DNA of 20,056 bases from an uncultured Eubacterium sp. GTDB lineage: Bacteria > Bacillota > Clostridia > Lachnospirales > Lachnospiraceae. A program made the translations under genes and the position numbers. Shown one piece after another: positions 8,669 to 16,002 of the stretch. The stretch is taken from contig URQO01000034.1 in assembly GCA_900550135.1 (NCBI GenBank), forward strand, positions 1 to 20,056. The letters run 5' to 3'. The notes beneath the pieces are model-generated. The model made no database searches. It was not told where the DNA came from and was given only the letters and a program-made list of their open reading frames with translations. How positions within the stretch are numbered: position 1 is the first letter of the stretch; each line of letters begins with the position of its first letter.

Positions 8669-8686
8669 CAATTTTGCAAAATGTGA

Positions 8687-8721
8687 CTATTTTGTGAATT
8701 AAAACGCTTTTTCCAAAATAG
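8687..8721. other. AT-rich inverted repeat after purC
   Basis: CTATTTTG (8687-8694) pairs with CAAAATAG (8714-8721). A 12-base palindrome ATTTTGCAAAAT sits just upstream (8671-8682) and could compete with it. A weak terminator is possible, but no T-run follows on the plus strand. Confidence 0.3.
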
Positions 8722-8723
8722 AC

Positions 8724-8752
8724 TTTAAAATATTAAACAGGTGTGATAAAAT
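8724..8752 (+). promoter_or_regulatory. candidate extended -10 promoter for the PPIase lipoprotein gene
   Basis: TGATAAAAT (8744-8752) is an extended -10 element. A poor -35 (TTTAAA, 8724-8729) lies 17 bases upstream. Two hairpins follow before the start: a 10-bp stem with one G-U pair (8751-8760 with 8776-8785, then TTTT) and TAGGAA/TTCCTA (8792-8809). The first overlaps the -10 box, so it may instead be the 3' end of an upstream transcript. Confidence 0.4.
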
Positions 8753-8854
8753 CAGTTGTATGTGTGTTTGAAACGTACGACTGATTTTGTTTAGGAAAAA
8801 TTATTCCTACAAAAATAAGGTTTCACACAAAAAATAGTAGAGGAGAAACATGAT

Positions 8855-10033
8855 ATGTTTAAGAAATTTTTAGCAGTTGCCTTATCAGTAACAATGGCAT
8901 TTGGTATGGTAGCCTGCGGTAGCAACAAGGATTCAGAAGATACTGTAAAAACAGATTATGGAACAGTACAGTTAAAGAACTACAAAGGGTTAGTAGCATA
9001 TGAAGATGATATTAAGGTTGATGATTCAACACTTAAGAGTACAATTGATCAGGACTTATCACAGCATGCTAAAACAGAGACAATTAAAAAAGGTACTGTA
9101 AAGAGTGATTCATCTGTTGTATTTGATTACACAGGAAAGATTGAAATTAACGGAAAGAAAGTTAAATTTGATGGCGGTTCAGCAACAGACCAGACAGCTG
9201 ATGTTAAGGCAAAGACAGTTGGTGGAAGCAAAATGATTGACGGATTTGTTGACGCTTTAAAGGGACACAAAGTTGGTGATACATTTACAGCAAAATTAAA
9301 ATTCCCTAAGGGATATGGAAAAAAGGAAGTAAATGGAAAGAAAGTAGATTTCTCAAATAAGGATGTATGGTTCACATACAAGATTAAGAGTTTACAGAAA
9401 AAAAACACACCAAAGTTAGATGACAAGTTTGTAAAAGACAACTATGAAAAATCAGAAGGACTTACAACTGTAAAGGCTTACAAAGAATATTTGAAGAAAC
9501 AGTTAAGAAACAACAATATTATGCAGCAGGTTATGCAGGAATATCTTGATTCATGTAAAGCAGAAAAGTATGATGATGATTTCTTAAAAGAACTTGAATC
9601 ACAGCAGTTGGCACAGTATGCACAGTATGGTATCAAAGATTTAGATTCATACTTACAGGCCACAGGAATGAAAGAAGCAGACTTTAAGAAACAGATTAAG
9701 GAAAATTCAAAAACTTATATGGTATATTATGCTATAGCCCAAAAAGAAGTTGGAAGTATTGATGACTGGTATAAGAAGAAAGCAGCTGATTATGTACAGA
9801 AGAAATCAGGTCAGAAGTTAGACGCCTTCATTAAGACATACACAGGATATGGATATACAGAAGATCAGGCGAAGGATGTTATCAAACAGGCATATGTTAG
9901 CGAAGTAGTACAGAATGCAATTTGTGACAATATTAAAGTAAAGAAAGGCTCAAAGCCAACAACAACAGCTGCAACTACTAAAGCAGCAGAAACAACAGCT
10001 ACTGAGACAACAGAGGCAGCAACAACTAAATAA
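8855..10033 (+). CDS. trigger-factor-like FKBP-type peptidyl-prolyl isomerase lipoprotein
   Basis: The 392-residue protein is predicted to sit on the outer face of the membrane and help fold secreted proteins. A lipoprotein signal occupies residues 1-20, with lipobox GMVAC and lipidated C21. An FKBP-type domain follows at about 85-180 (VVFDYTGKIEING, then GGSKMIDGFVDALKGHKVGDTF and KFPKGYG). A helical region at about 185-365 resembles the trigger factor C-terminal chaperone domain. The end is a Thr/Ala/Glu-rich low-complexity tail (about 367-392). The ribosome-binding N-domain of trigger factor is absent, which fits an extracytoplasmic role like PrsA. Start: AGGAGA at 8841-8846. The gene is monocistronic, with its own terminator. 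Confidence 0.85.
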   Translation: MFKKFLAVALSVTMAFGMVACGSNKDSEDTVKTDYGTVQLKNYKGLVAYEDDIKVDDSTLKSTIDQDLSQHAKTETIKKGTVKSDSSVVFDYTGKIEINGKKVKFDGGSATDQTADVKAKTVGGSKMIDGFVDALKGHKVGDTFTAKLKFPKGYGKKEVNGKKVDFSNKDVWFTYKIKSLQKKNTPKLDDKFVKDNYEKSEGLTTVKAYKEYLKKQLRNNNIMQQVMQEYLDSCKAEKYDDDFLKELESQQLAQYAQYGIKDLDSYLQATGMKEADFKKQIKENSKTYMVYYAIAQKEVGSIDDWYKKKAADYVQKKSGQKLDAFIKTYTGYGYTEDQAKDVIKQAYVSEVVQNAICDNIKVKKGSKPTTTAATTKAAETTATETTEAATTK

Positions 10034-10048
10034 TAATTTTATATAAAG

Positions 10049-10081
10049 AAATCTCTTACTTTAATGTAAGAGATTTTTTTT
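10049..10081 (+). terminator. intrinsic terminator after the PPIase lipoprotein
   Basis: An 11-bp perfect stem (AAATCTCTTAC 10049-10059 / GTAAGAGATTT 10066-10076) with a 6-base loop runs into a continuous T-tract. Confidence 0.92.
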
Positions 10082-10082
10082 G

Positions 10083-10111
10083 TTGCATAAATCTATTAAT
10101 TGTGTTAAATT
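10083..10111 (+). promoter_or_regulatory. candidate promoter of the pan operon
   Basis: TTGCAT (10083-10088), 17 bases, then TAAATT (10106-10111) preceded by TGT form an extended -10 type site just after the previous terminator. It would give a leader of about 155 bases. A TATAAT at 10223-10228 is an alternative but has no -35 partner. Confidence 0.4.
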
Positions 10112-10120
10112 ATTTCGCGG

Positions 10121-10216
10121 ATGGTATTCGAAATGAAACTATACCGATGAATAATATATTTTTCACTATAAAGATTGGAGCGTAGCTCATATCATGATGA
10201 ATGAGACTCATTGTCC
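10121..10216 (+). promoter_or_regulatory. candidate structured leader of the pan operon
   Basis: Two stem-loops can be drawn. The first is GGTAT/ATACC (10123-10127 with 10141-10145), extendable by AU/AU over a bulged G. The second is AGCTCAT (10184-10190) with ATGAG-A-CT (10201-10208), leaving a single bulged A206, with an outer GGA/TCC closing pair set (10177-10179 with 10214-10216). ATGAG at 10201-10205 could instead pair with the CTCAT at 10207-10211, so two folds exclude each other. A leader RNA called the 'pan' motif, with bulged adenosines, is known upstream of panB/panC/panD operons. Whether this is one cannot be told by eye. Confidence 0.35.
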
Positions 10217-10274
10217 CAAAAGTATAATATAAGGTTTACTAAAGTAAAACTAATATTTAAAAGGAGGGATGCCC

Positions 10275-11114
10275 ATGAAAGTAGGATTTATAGGAGCAGG
10301 GAAAGTAGGATTTTCCCTGGGAAAATATTTGGCAGATAATAATCAGCACATTGTTGGTTATTATAGCGAATTTGTGGAAGATGCAAAGGAAGCATCAAGG
10401 TTTACTGGTTCAGACTGCTATACAGATGCTGAATTGTTAGTAAAGGATAGTGAGATTGTTTTTGTTACAGTTCCTGACGGAGTTATTGAAAAAGTTTGGA
10501 GCAGTATAAAACATTTTAATCTAAGTGGAAAAATTATTTGCCATGCAAGTGGCGCTTTATCATCAGAAGTCTTTTCGGATATTTCAAAATGTGGTGGTTT
10601 TGGATTTTCTATTCACCCACTCTTTGCAGTAAGTGATAAGTACAGTTCCTACAAAGAGTTGTCAAAAAGTTATTTCACAGTGGAAGGATCAGAAGAAAAA
10701 ATTAAATTCATGAAACAATGGCTGGAAAGTTTCGGAAATAATGTTTGTGTTATTTCAAAAGAAAATAAAGTTAAATATCATGCATCAGCAGCAATAGCCA
10801 GCAATTTGGTTGTGGGGCTTATTAGTTTAAGCGAACAGCTGTTACTTGAATGTGGTTTTGACAAAAATTCGGCAAAGCTTGCGTTAGCTCCAATTATAAG
10901 AGGCAATGTGGAACATTGTTTAAATGATGGATGTGTAGAAGCACTAACAGGTCCAATTGAGCGAAATGATATAACCACAGTTTTGAAACATTTGAACATA
11001 TTAAATGGAAAAAGTAAAGAAATTTACAAGGCAGTGTCAAGACAGGTTTTAGATGTTGCAGAAAGCAAAAATGAAAATAGAGATTACAGTAAAATGGAGG
11101 ATATTCTAAAATGA
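10275..11114 (+). CDS. panG: Rossmann-fold/DUF2520 dehydrogenase, probable PanG-type ketopantoate reductase
   Basis: The N-terminus has a clear dinucleotide-binding fold (KVGFIGAGKVGFSLGKYL, GxGxxG type), followed by the IVFVTVPDGVIEKV strand. The C-terminal half is DUF2520-like (SIHPLFAVSD, KYHASAAIASNLVVGLI, ALTGPIERND). The start is placed at the ATG at 10275, because the ATG at 10269 touches the AAGGAGGG site (10261-10268) with no spacing. This gives 280 residues. Its stop overlaps the panB start by 4 bases (ATGA), so the two are translationally coupled. PanG, an alternative ketopantoate reductase described in Francisella and found in some clostridia, would fill the step missing here, since no panE is seen. 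The Rossmann/DUF2520 family is clear; the PanG role is inferred from context. Confidence 0.75.
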   Translation: MKVGFIGAGKVGFSLGKYLADNNQHIVGYYSEFVEDAKEASRFTGSDCYTDAELLVKDSEIVFVTVPDGVIEKVWSSIKHFNLSGKIICHASGALSSEVFSDISKCGGFGFSIHPLFAVSDKYSSYKELSKSYFTVEGSEEKIKFMKQWLESFGNNVCVISKENKVKYHASAAIASNLVVGLISLSEQLLLECGFDKNSAKLALAPIIRGNVEHCLNDGCVEALTGPIERNDITTVLKHLNILNGKSKEIYKAVSRQVLDVAESKNENRDYSKMEDILK

Positions 11115-11938
11115 AGAATACAGTAAATACATTATTAAAGCAGAAACAGGACGGAGATAAAATTACAATGTTGACTTGCTATGATTATTCAACAGCAAAG
11201 TTAATGGAAGAAGTTGGAGTAAATACAATTTTAGTTGGTGACTCACTTGGAAATACAATGCTTGGATATGAGGATACAATTCAGGTAACAATGGAAGACA
11301 TGATTCACCATTGCGCTGCAGTTTCAAGAGGAATCAAAGATATTCTTTTAGTTTGTGATATGCCATTTATGTCATATCAGACATCAGTGTACGATGCAGT
11401 TGTAAATGCAGGAAGACTGATGAAAGAGGGACATGCCAATATGGTAAAACTTGAAGGCGGCGTGGAAGTTGCACCGCAGATTGAAGCAATTGTAAAAGCA
11501 TCAATTCCAGTTTGCGCACACATTGGTCTTACTCCACAGTCAATTAATGCATTTGGCGGATTTAAAGTTCAGGGAAAAACTGAAGTAGCGGCAAAGAAAT
11601 TAATTGAAGATGCAAAAGCAGTTCAGGCAGCAGGAGCATCAATGGTTGTTTTAGAGGCAGTTCCTGCAAAACTTGCATCAAAAGTTACAGAGATTCTTGA
11701 TATTCCAACTATCGGAATTGGCGCAGGAGCAGGATGCGACGGACAGGTTTTGGTTTACCAGGATATGCTTGGAATGTTTACCGATTATGTCCCAAAATTT
11801 GTACGCCAGTTTGCCAATGTAGGCGAAGTAATGAAGGGAGCATTTAGTGATTACATCAAGGCTGTAAAAGACCAGAGTTTCCCGGCAGAGGAGAACACAT
11901 ACAAAATTGACGATGAGATAATTAATAAATTATATTAA
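11111..11938 (+). CDS. panB: 3-methyl-2-oxobutanoate hydroxymethyltransferase (ketopantoate hydroxymethyltransferase)
   Basis: PanB converts 2-ketoisovalerate and methylene-tetrahydrofolate to ketopantoate, the first pantothenate step. Its 275 residues form the usual TIM-barrel length. Expected residues are present: D44 in LVGDSLGNTMLGY, D83 in LLVCDMPFMSY, K113 and E115 in MVKLEGG, E182 in LEAVPAKLA, and the closing IGIGAGAGCDGQVLVYQDMLGM. The start codon lies inside the stop of the upstream DUF2520 gene. panC follows after 86 bases; this gap holds only a tiny TGCAC-AAA-GTGCA hairpin (11983-11995). Confidence 0.97.
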   Translation: MKNTVNTLLKQKQDGDKITMLTCYDYSTAKLMEEVGVNTILVGDSLGNTMLGYEDTIQVTMEDMIHHCAAVSRGIKDILLVCDMPFMSYQTSVYDAVVNAGRLMKEGHANMVKLEGGVEVAPQIEAIVKASIPVCAHIGLTPQSINAFGGFKVQGKTEVAAKKLIEDAKAVQAAGASMVVLEAVPAKLASKVTEILDIPTIGIGAGAGCDGQVLVYQDMLGMFTDYVPKFVRQFANVGEVMKGAFSDYIKAVKDQSFPAEENTYKIDDEIINKLY

Positions 11939-12024
11939 GGTATGCTAATTAGTTTCCAATAGTAAAAACAATAATAAATAGATGCACAAAGTGCAAATAA
12001 AGAGATAAAGAGAGGTTTTATAAA

Positions 12025-12867
12025 ATGAAGGTTGTTGGTACAATAAAAGAAGTTAGAGAATTGGTTAAAGAATGGAAGAAAAATGGAGAGACAGTAGGTT
12101 TCGTTCCTACAATGGGATATTTGCACGAAGGTCATGGAAGTCTTATTACAAAAGCAAGAGAAAACAATGACAAGGTAGTAGTAAGTATTTTTGTCAATCC
12201 AATGCAGTTTGGGCCAACAGAAGATTTGGACAGTTATCCAAGAGATTTGGAAAAAGACAGCAAGTTCTGTGAAAGCCTTGGAGCTGATTTAATATTCCAT
12301 CCGGAACCGGAAGAAATGTATCACGATGATTTTAGCTCATATGTTGATATGTCAGTTTTAACAGAAGAATTGTGTGGACTTAGCCGCCCTGTTCATTTTA
12401 GAGGCGTATGTACAGTTGTAACAAAGTTATTTAACATTGTTCAGCCTGACAACGCATACTTTGGACAGAAAGATGCACAGCAGTTGGCAATTATTAAACA
12501 TATGGTTCAGGACTTAAATATGGACATTAATGTAGTAGGTTGTCCAATTGTCCGTGAAGAAGACGGACTTGCAAAAAGTTCAAGAAACACATACCTTTCA
12601 CAGGAAGAAAGAAAGGCAGCATTAATTCTTAGCAAAACAGTGAAATTAGCAAAAGAATTAATTGATGCTGGAGAAAAAGACGCTGACGTTGTAGTTGCAA
12701 AAATGAAAGAAAACATAGAAACAGAACCAATGGCAAAAATTGATTATGTAAAAGCCGTAAACGGACTCACAATGCAACAACAAAAAGAAATAAAAGCACC
12801 AATGCTAATTGCAATGGCAGTCTACATTGGAAAAACAAGATTAATTGATAACATGATTTTAGACTAA
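12025..12867 (+). CDS. panC: pantothenate synthetase (pantoate--beta-alanine ligase)
   Basis: PanC adenylates pantoate and joins it to beta-alanine. The 280-residue protein has the HIGH-type motif as HEGH (H34, H37) in PTMGYLHEGHGSLI and FVNPMQFGPTEDLDSYPRD. FRGVCTVVTKLFNIVQPDNAYFGQKDAQQL is also present (positions 126-155 approximately), as is the KSSRN loop near residue 182. AGAGAGG at 12009-12015 serves the start. The stop codon TAA (12865-12867) is directly abutted by, and forms part of, the outer stem of the folded repeat element that follows. Confidence 0.97.
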   Translation: MKVVGTIKEVRELVKEWKKNGETVGFVPTMGYLHEGHGSLITKARENNDKVVVSIFVNPMQFGPTEDLDSYPRDLEKDSKFCESLGADLIFHPEPEEMYHDDFSSYVDMSVLTEELCGLSRPVHFRGVCTVVTKLFNIVQPDNAYFGQKDAQQLAIIKHMVQDLNMDINVVGCPIVREEDGLAKSSRNTYLSQEERKAALILSKTVKLAKELIDAGEKDADVVVAKMKENIETEPMAKIDYVKAVNGLTMQQQKEIKAPMLIAMAVYIGKTRLIDNMILD

Positions 12868-12942
12868 GCCACGCACCACCAAAATAAATTTTCATGTGCA
12901 AGCTTGCTTGCAAACATGAACAATTTATTTTGGTGGTATGGG

Positions 12943-13002
12943 GCGCAGCCCCTCAGCGAAGGAATGCGAAGCATTTCGAGCTGATGCGTGGCTTATAGAA
13001 GC
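12943..13002 (+). repeat. 60-bp hairpin module, copy 1
   Basis: The module runs from GCGCAGCCCC to CTTATAGAAGC. TCAGC (12953-12957) pairs with GCTGA (12980-12984), enclosing AATGC-GAA-GCATT (12963-12975). GCTT/AAGC (12991-13002) closes the end. It differs from copy 2 at five positions. Confidence 0.9.
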
Positions 13003-13062
13003 GCGCAGCCCCTCAGCGAAGGAACACGAAGTGTTTCGAGCTGATGTGTGGCTTATAGAAGC
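13003..13062 (+). repeat. 60-bp hairpin module, copy 2
   Basis: This is a direct tandem repeat of 12943-13002. The inner stem reads AACAC-GAA-GTGTT. Relative to copy 1, a T-A pair became C-G and a G-C pair became A-T, so both changes keep the pairing. The fifth change (C to T at 13047) would turn a G-C into a G-U pair with the 5' strand of the outer stem. Confidence 0.9.
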
Positions 13063-13098
13063 CCACCACTATACAAAAAAGAAATAAAGAGGTAAAAA

Positions 13099-13494
13099 AT
13101 GCAAGTTAATATGTTAAAAAGTAAAATACACAGAGCTACAGTTGTTCAATCAGAACTGGATTATGTAGGAAGTATCACTGTTGATGAAGAATTAATGGAA
13201 GCAGCAGGAATATATGAATACGAGAAAGTTCAAATAGCTGATGTTGACAATGGAAACAGATTTGAAACATACGTTATTGCAGGAGAAAAAGGTTCAGGAA
13301 TGATTTGTTTAAATGGTGCAGCAGCACATATGGTAAGTTTAGGAGACAAAATCATCATTATGAGTTATGCTCAAATGACACCTGAAGAAATAAAAGACAA
13401 TAAACCAAAAGTTGTATTTGTTGACGATGACAACAAGATTACAAGAGTAACAAATTACGAAAAGCATGGAAGATTATTTGACTTAGAAAAATAA
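13099..13494 (+). CDS. panD: aspartate 1-decarboxylase
   Basis: PanD makes beta-alanine from aspartate for PanC. It is a self-processing pyruvoyl enzyme: the G24-S25 bond in DYVGSIT is the expected cleavage site, at the same numbering as in E. coli. Other family features are MLKSKIHRATVVQSELDY, EYEKVQIADVDNGNRFETYVI, the CLNGAAAHMVSLGDKIII segment, and the closing PKVVFVDDDNKI. Its 131 residues are normal. AGAGG (13088-13092) supports the ATG at 13099. It is separated from panC by the folded element, and coaBC starts 28 bases after its stop. Confidence 0.97.
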   Translation: MQVNMLKSKIHRATVVQSELDYVGSITVDEELMEAAGIYEYEKVQIADVDNGNRFETYVIAGEKGSGMICLNGAAAHMVSLGDKIIIMSYAQMTPEEIKDNKPKVVFVDDDNKITRVTNYEKHGRLFDLEK

Positions 13495-13522
13495 TTTTTC
13501 GTTTATGAAAGTGAATTTTATT

Positions 13523-14719
13523 ATGGAGAAAATTTTAAAGAACAAAACAGTTGTATTAGGAGTTACAGGAAGTATTGCAGCATATAAGATTGCAAATCTT
13601 GCCAGCAGTCTTGTGAAAAAAGGCGCAAACGTACATGTTATAATGACAAAAAATGCCACAAATTTTATCAACCCAATTACATTTGAAACGTTAACAGGAA
13701 ATAAATGTCTGGTTGATACATTTGACAGAAATTTTGAATTTAGTGTTGAACATGTATCACTGGCAAAGCAGGCTGACATATTTATGGTTGCTCCTGCAAG
13801 TGCCAATGTTATTGGAAAAATAGCAAATGGTATAGCAGATGACATGCTTACAACAACAATTATGGCATGTAAGTGTCACAAAGTTATTTCACCTGCCATG
13901 AATACAAATATGTTTGAAAATCCTATAGTTCAGGATAATCTGGAAAAATTAAAAAAATATGGATATGAAGTTATTAATCCGGCCAGCGGATATTTGGCAT
14001 GTGGTGATACAGGAGCAGGTAAAATGCCTGAACCTACAGTTCTTGAAAGTTATATAATGAAAAATATAGTCATGGAAAAAGATATGGCAGGAAAAAAGGT
14101 GCTGATTACTGCAGGACCAACCATGGAAGCCATTGACCCGGTTAGATTTATTAGCAATCACTCAACAGGAAAAATGGGCTATGCTCTTGCAAAAATAGCA
14201 ATGGAGCGTGGTGCAGAAGTGACTTTAGTTACTGGAAAGACATACATAGAAAAACCTGATTTTGTAAAGATTGTGGACGTAAAAAGTGCAAAAGAAATGT
14301 TTGATGCCGTAGATAAGGAATTTGACAGTCAGGATATTATTATAATGAGTGCGGCAGTTGCCGATTACAGACCAAAAACTGTTGCTGATGAAAAAATCAA
14401 GAAAAAAGACGGTGAATCAACAATTGAACTTGAGAGAACTGACGATATTCTTGGTACAATGTCAAAGAGAAAGAAAAATCAGTTTCTTTGTGGATTTTCC
14501 ATGGAAACAGAGCATATGGTTGAAAATTCAAAAAAGAAACTTGAAAAGAAAAATCTTGATATGATTTGTGCCAACAATCTTAAGGTTGAAGGTGCAGGAT
14601 TTGGAACAGACACAAATGTTGTAACTTTAATTACAAAAGAAAATGAAATACAATTGCCAATAATGTCAAAGGAACAGGTAGCAAACGAAATTTTAACAGA
14701 AATAATAAAACAGATATAG
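13523..14719 (+). CDS. coaBC: bifunctional phosphopantothenoylcysteine decarboxylase / phosphopantothenate--cysteine ligase
   Basis: CoaBC adds cysteine to 4'-phosphopantothenate and decarboxylates the product to 4'-phosphopantetheine, linking the pan genes to coenzyme A. The ATG at 13523 gives 398 residues beginning MEKILKNKTVVLGVTGSIAAYK, which is where the family starts. An in-frame ATG at 13505 adds six residues, and neither has a strong ribosome site. CoaC half: H77, N127 in PAMNTNMF and C160 in GYLACGDTGAGKMPEP correspond to E. coli H75/N125/C158. CoaB half: ITAGPTMEAIDPVRFISNHSTGKMG with N212, then AAVADYRPK and the KIKK lysines. It is the last gene of the block. Confidence 0.96.
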   Translation: MEKILKNKTVVLGVTGSIAAYKIANLASSLVKKGANVHVIMTKNATNFINPITFETLTGNKCLVDTFDRNFEFSVEHVSLAKQADIFMVAPASANVIGKIANGIADDMLTTTIMACKCHKVISPAMNTNMFENPIVQDNLEKLKKYGYEVINPASGYLACGDTGAGKMPEPTVLESYIMKNIVMEKDMAGKKVLITAGPTMEAIDPVRFISNHSTGKMGYALAKIAMERGAEVTLVTGKTYIEKPDFVKIVDVKSAKEMFDAVDKEFDSQDIIIMSAAVADYRPKTVADEKIKKKDGESTIELERTDDILGTMSKRKKNQFLCGFSMETEHMVENSKKKLEKKNLDMICANNLKVEGAGFGTDTNVVTLITKENEIQLPIMSKEQVANEILTEIIKQI

Positions 14720-14781
14720 AAAAAACAACGTTTATGTCATTTTTTTCAACGTTTGTGCAATTAGTATTGACAAAGAAAATG

Positions 14782-14825
14782 TCTTCAAAGTAAAGATTTT
14801 GTATTTACTTTGAAGATATTTTTTT
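14782..14825 (+). terminator. intrinsic terminator after coaBC
   Basis: A 13-bp perfect stem (TCTTCAAAGTAAA 14782-14794 / TTTACTTTGAAGA 14804-14816) with a 9-base loop is followed by TATTTTTTT. A consensus TTGACA at 14767-14772 lies just before it but has no good -10 box. Confidence 0.9.
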
Positions 14826-14851
14826 GAAAGTGTGTTAGTATAAATTATACA
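14824..14851 (+). promoter_or_regulatory. candidate promoter of the GH25 lysozyme gene
   Basis: TTGAAA (14824-14829), 16 bases and TATACA (14846-14851) form a reasonable sigma-A site. Its -35 box begins in the last Ts of the coaBC terminator. Confidence 0.5.
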
Positions 14852-14917
14852 ATGTTATATCAAAGTTAAAATATAAAATTGTTTACAAATATAAGCGCAA
14901 TATACAAGGAGAAGAAC

Positions 14918-16000
14918 ATGAAAAGAACTTTCAGAATAATGTTGGTAACATTTTGTGTTGCTGTAACATTTATTTTTTACTCGCAAACAACTTATGCTCA
15001 AAACTTTATACCATGGTCAAAAAATAAAGATGGACAGTTTATCAATGGTGAAGGAAAGGTAATAGAAGGTGTTACAATGAAAGGCATTGATGTTAGCAAA
15101 TGGAATGGTAACATCAATTGGAAAAAAGTATCAGCAACAGATGTTGATTATGCCATTATCAGGTGTGGATATGGTGACAACTATGAAAGCCAGGATGACC
15201 AATATTTTGAAAAAAATGTTAAGGGATGTGAAGACAACGACATTCCTTATGGTGTTTATATTTATTCCTACGCCCAGTCAGTGTCACAGGCAAATAGCGA
15301 AGTGAACCATGTACTTAGAATGATAGAAGGTCATACTTTAAATTTCCCAATTTATTTTGATGTGGAAGATAAAACCCAGGAGTCATTGTCAAAAACTAAA
15401 TTGACAAGTATTATCAATACGTTTGTTAATGCCATACATAATAAGGGTTACGAAGTTGGAATTTATGCAAATTTAAACTGGTGGACCAATTACATAGACA
15501 AGTCAATTGCTGATAATCTTACATGGTACAAGTGGGTGGCACAATACAACAATTTTGGCACAGCTTATGAGGGCGTTTACCAAATGTGGCAGTGCTCAGA
15601 TAGTGGTGTGGTAAATGGCATTAAGGGAAAAGTTGATTTGAATTTCTGGTATGGAGATGTTAGAACCAGAGCTTACAATGCAAGGTCAATCAAATTGGCA
15701 ACACCTATTAAGGTTACAAGGCCGGGCAAAGCTTCTATTAAAAAATTGAAGGCAGGTAAAAAGAAGGTTACTGTCAAACTTAACAAAACAGCAGGTTGCA
15801 AAGGCTACAGAATACAATACTCAACAAACAGAAATTTTAAGGGAAAAGTAAAGAAATCCACAAAAAGCAGAACAATAACTTTTAAAAAATTAAAGTCAAA
15901 GAAAGTTTATTACTTTAGGGTAAAAGCATATAATTCAAAAAGTGGAAAAACTGTTTATTCAAAGAATTGGAGTAAGGTTAAGAAAATAAAAGTTAAATAA
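14918..16000 (+). CDS. secreted GH25 lysozyme (N-acetylmuramidase) with FnIII-like C-terminal domain
   Basis: It is predicted to cut the MurNAc-GlcNAc bond of peptidoglycan outside the cell. The ATG at 14918 has AAGGAG at 14906-14911; an in-frame TTG at 14879 is rejected. This gives 360 residues. A signal peptide spans about 1-27 (basic start, hydrophobic core, TYA cleavage site). The GH25 domain spans about 54-250: GIDVSKWNGNINW with D58, YAIIRCGYGD, YGVYIYSY, the catalytic YFDVED with D148 and E150, then VGIYANLNWW, YQMWQCS and VDLNFWYG. A Lys-rich fibronectin III-like domain (about 268-360; VTRPGKASIKKLKAGKKKVTVKL...YRIQYSTN...YYFRVKAYN) probably binds the wall. Roles could be growth-related remodelling or competition. 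Confidence 0.9.
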   Translation: MKRTFRIMLVTFCVAVTFIFYSQTTYAQNFIPWSKNKDGQFINGEGKVIEGVTMKGIDVSKWNGNINWKKVSATDVDYAIIRCGYGDNYESQDDQYFEKNVKGCEDNDIPYGVYIYSYAQSVSQANSEVNHVLRMIEGHTLNFPIYFDVEDKTQESLSKTKLTSIINTFVNAIHNKGYEVGIYANLNWWTNYIDKSIADNLTWYKWVAQYNNFGTAYEGVYQMWQCSDSGVVNGIKGKVDLNFWYGDVRTRAYNARSIKLATPIKVTRPGKASIKKLKAGKKKVTVKLNKTAGCKGYRIQYSTNRNFKGKVKKSTKSRTITFKKLKSKKVYYFRVKAYNSKSGKTVYSKNWSKVKKIKVK

Positions 16001-16002
16001 TA

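Larger units (their letters stand above)
12865..13063 (+). repeat. GC-rich highly structured intergenic element between panC and panD
   Basis: The element starts at the panC stop. Outer stem: TAAGCCACGCA (12865-12875) pairs over 11 bp with TGCGTGGCTTA (12985-12995). Inside it, a 16-bp perfect stem (ACCACCAAAATAAATT 12875-12890 with 12922-12937) continues as TTCATGT/ACATGAA (12891-12897 with 12914-12920) and GCAAG/CTTGC. Next is GGGGC-GCA-GCCCC (12940-12952). Then come the two 60-base modules listed separately. Module GC is 34 of 60, against AT-rich neighbours. No open frame, no terminator T-run and no transposase are seen. It is either a small non-autonomous repeat (REP/MITE-like) or a structured RNA in the pan transcript. 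Confidence 0.85.

Noticed and set aside
10177..10216. tRNA-like start (GGAGCGTAGCTC)
   Set aside because: No anticodon arm or T-arm (no GTTCGAATC-like loop) and no matching acceptor 3' strand.
12943..13062. Tandem repeats as a CRISPR array
   Set aside because: The two 60-base units abut directly without unique spacers, and there are no cas genes.
14767..14772. Perfect TTGACA before the coaBC terminator as a promoter
   Set aside because: No acceptable -10 box at 16-18 bases; that position falls inside the terminator stem.
14879..14917. TTG start for the GH25 lysozyme
   Set aside because: It would bury the signal peptide behind 13 polar residues; AAGGAG precedes the ATG at 14918.
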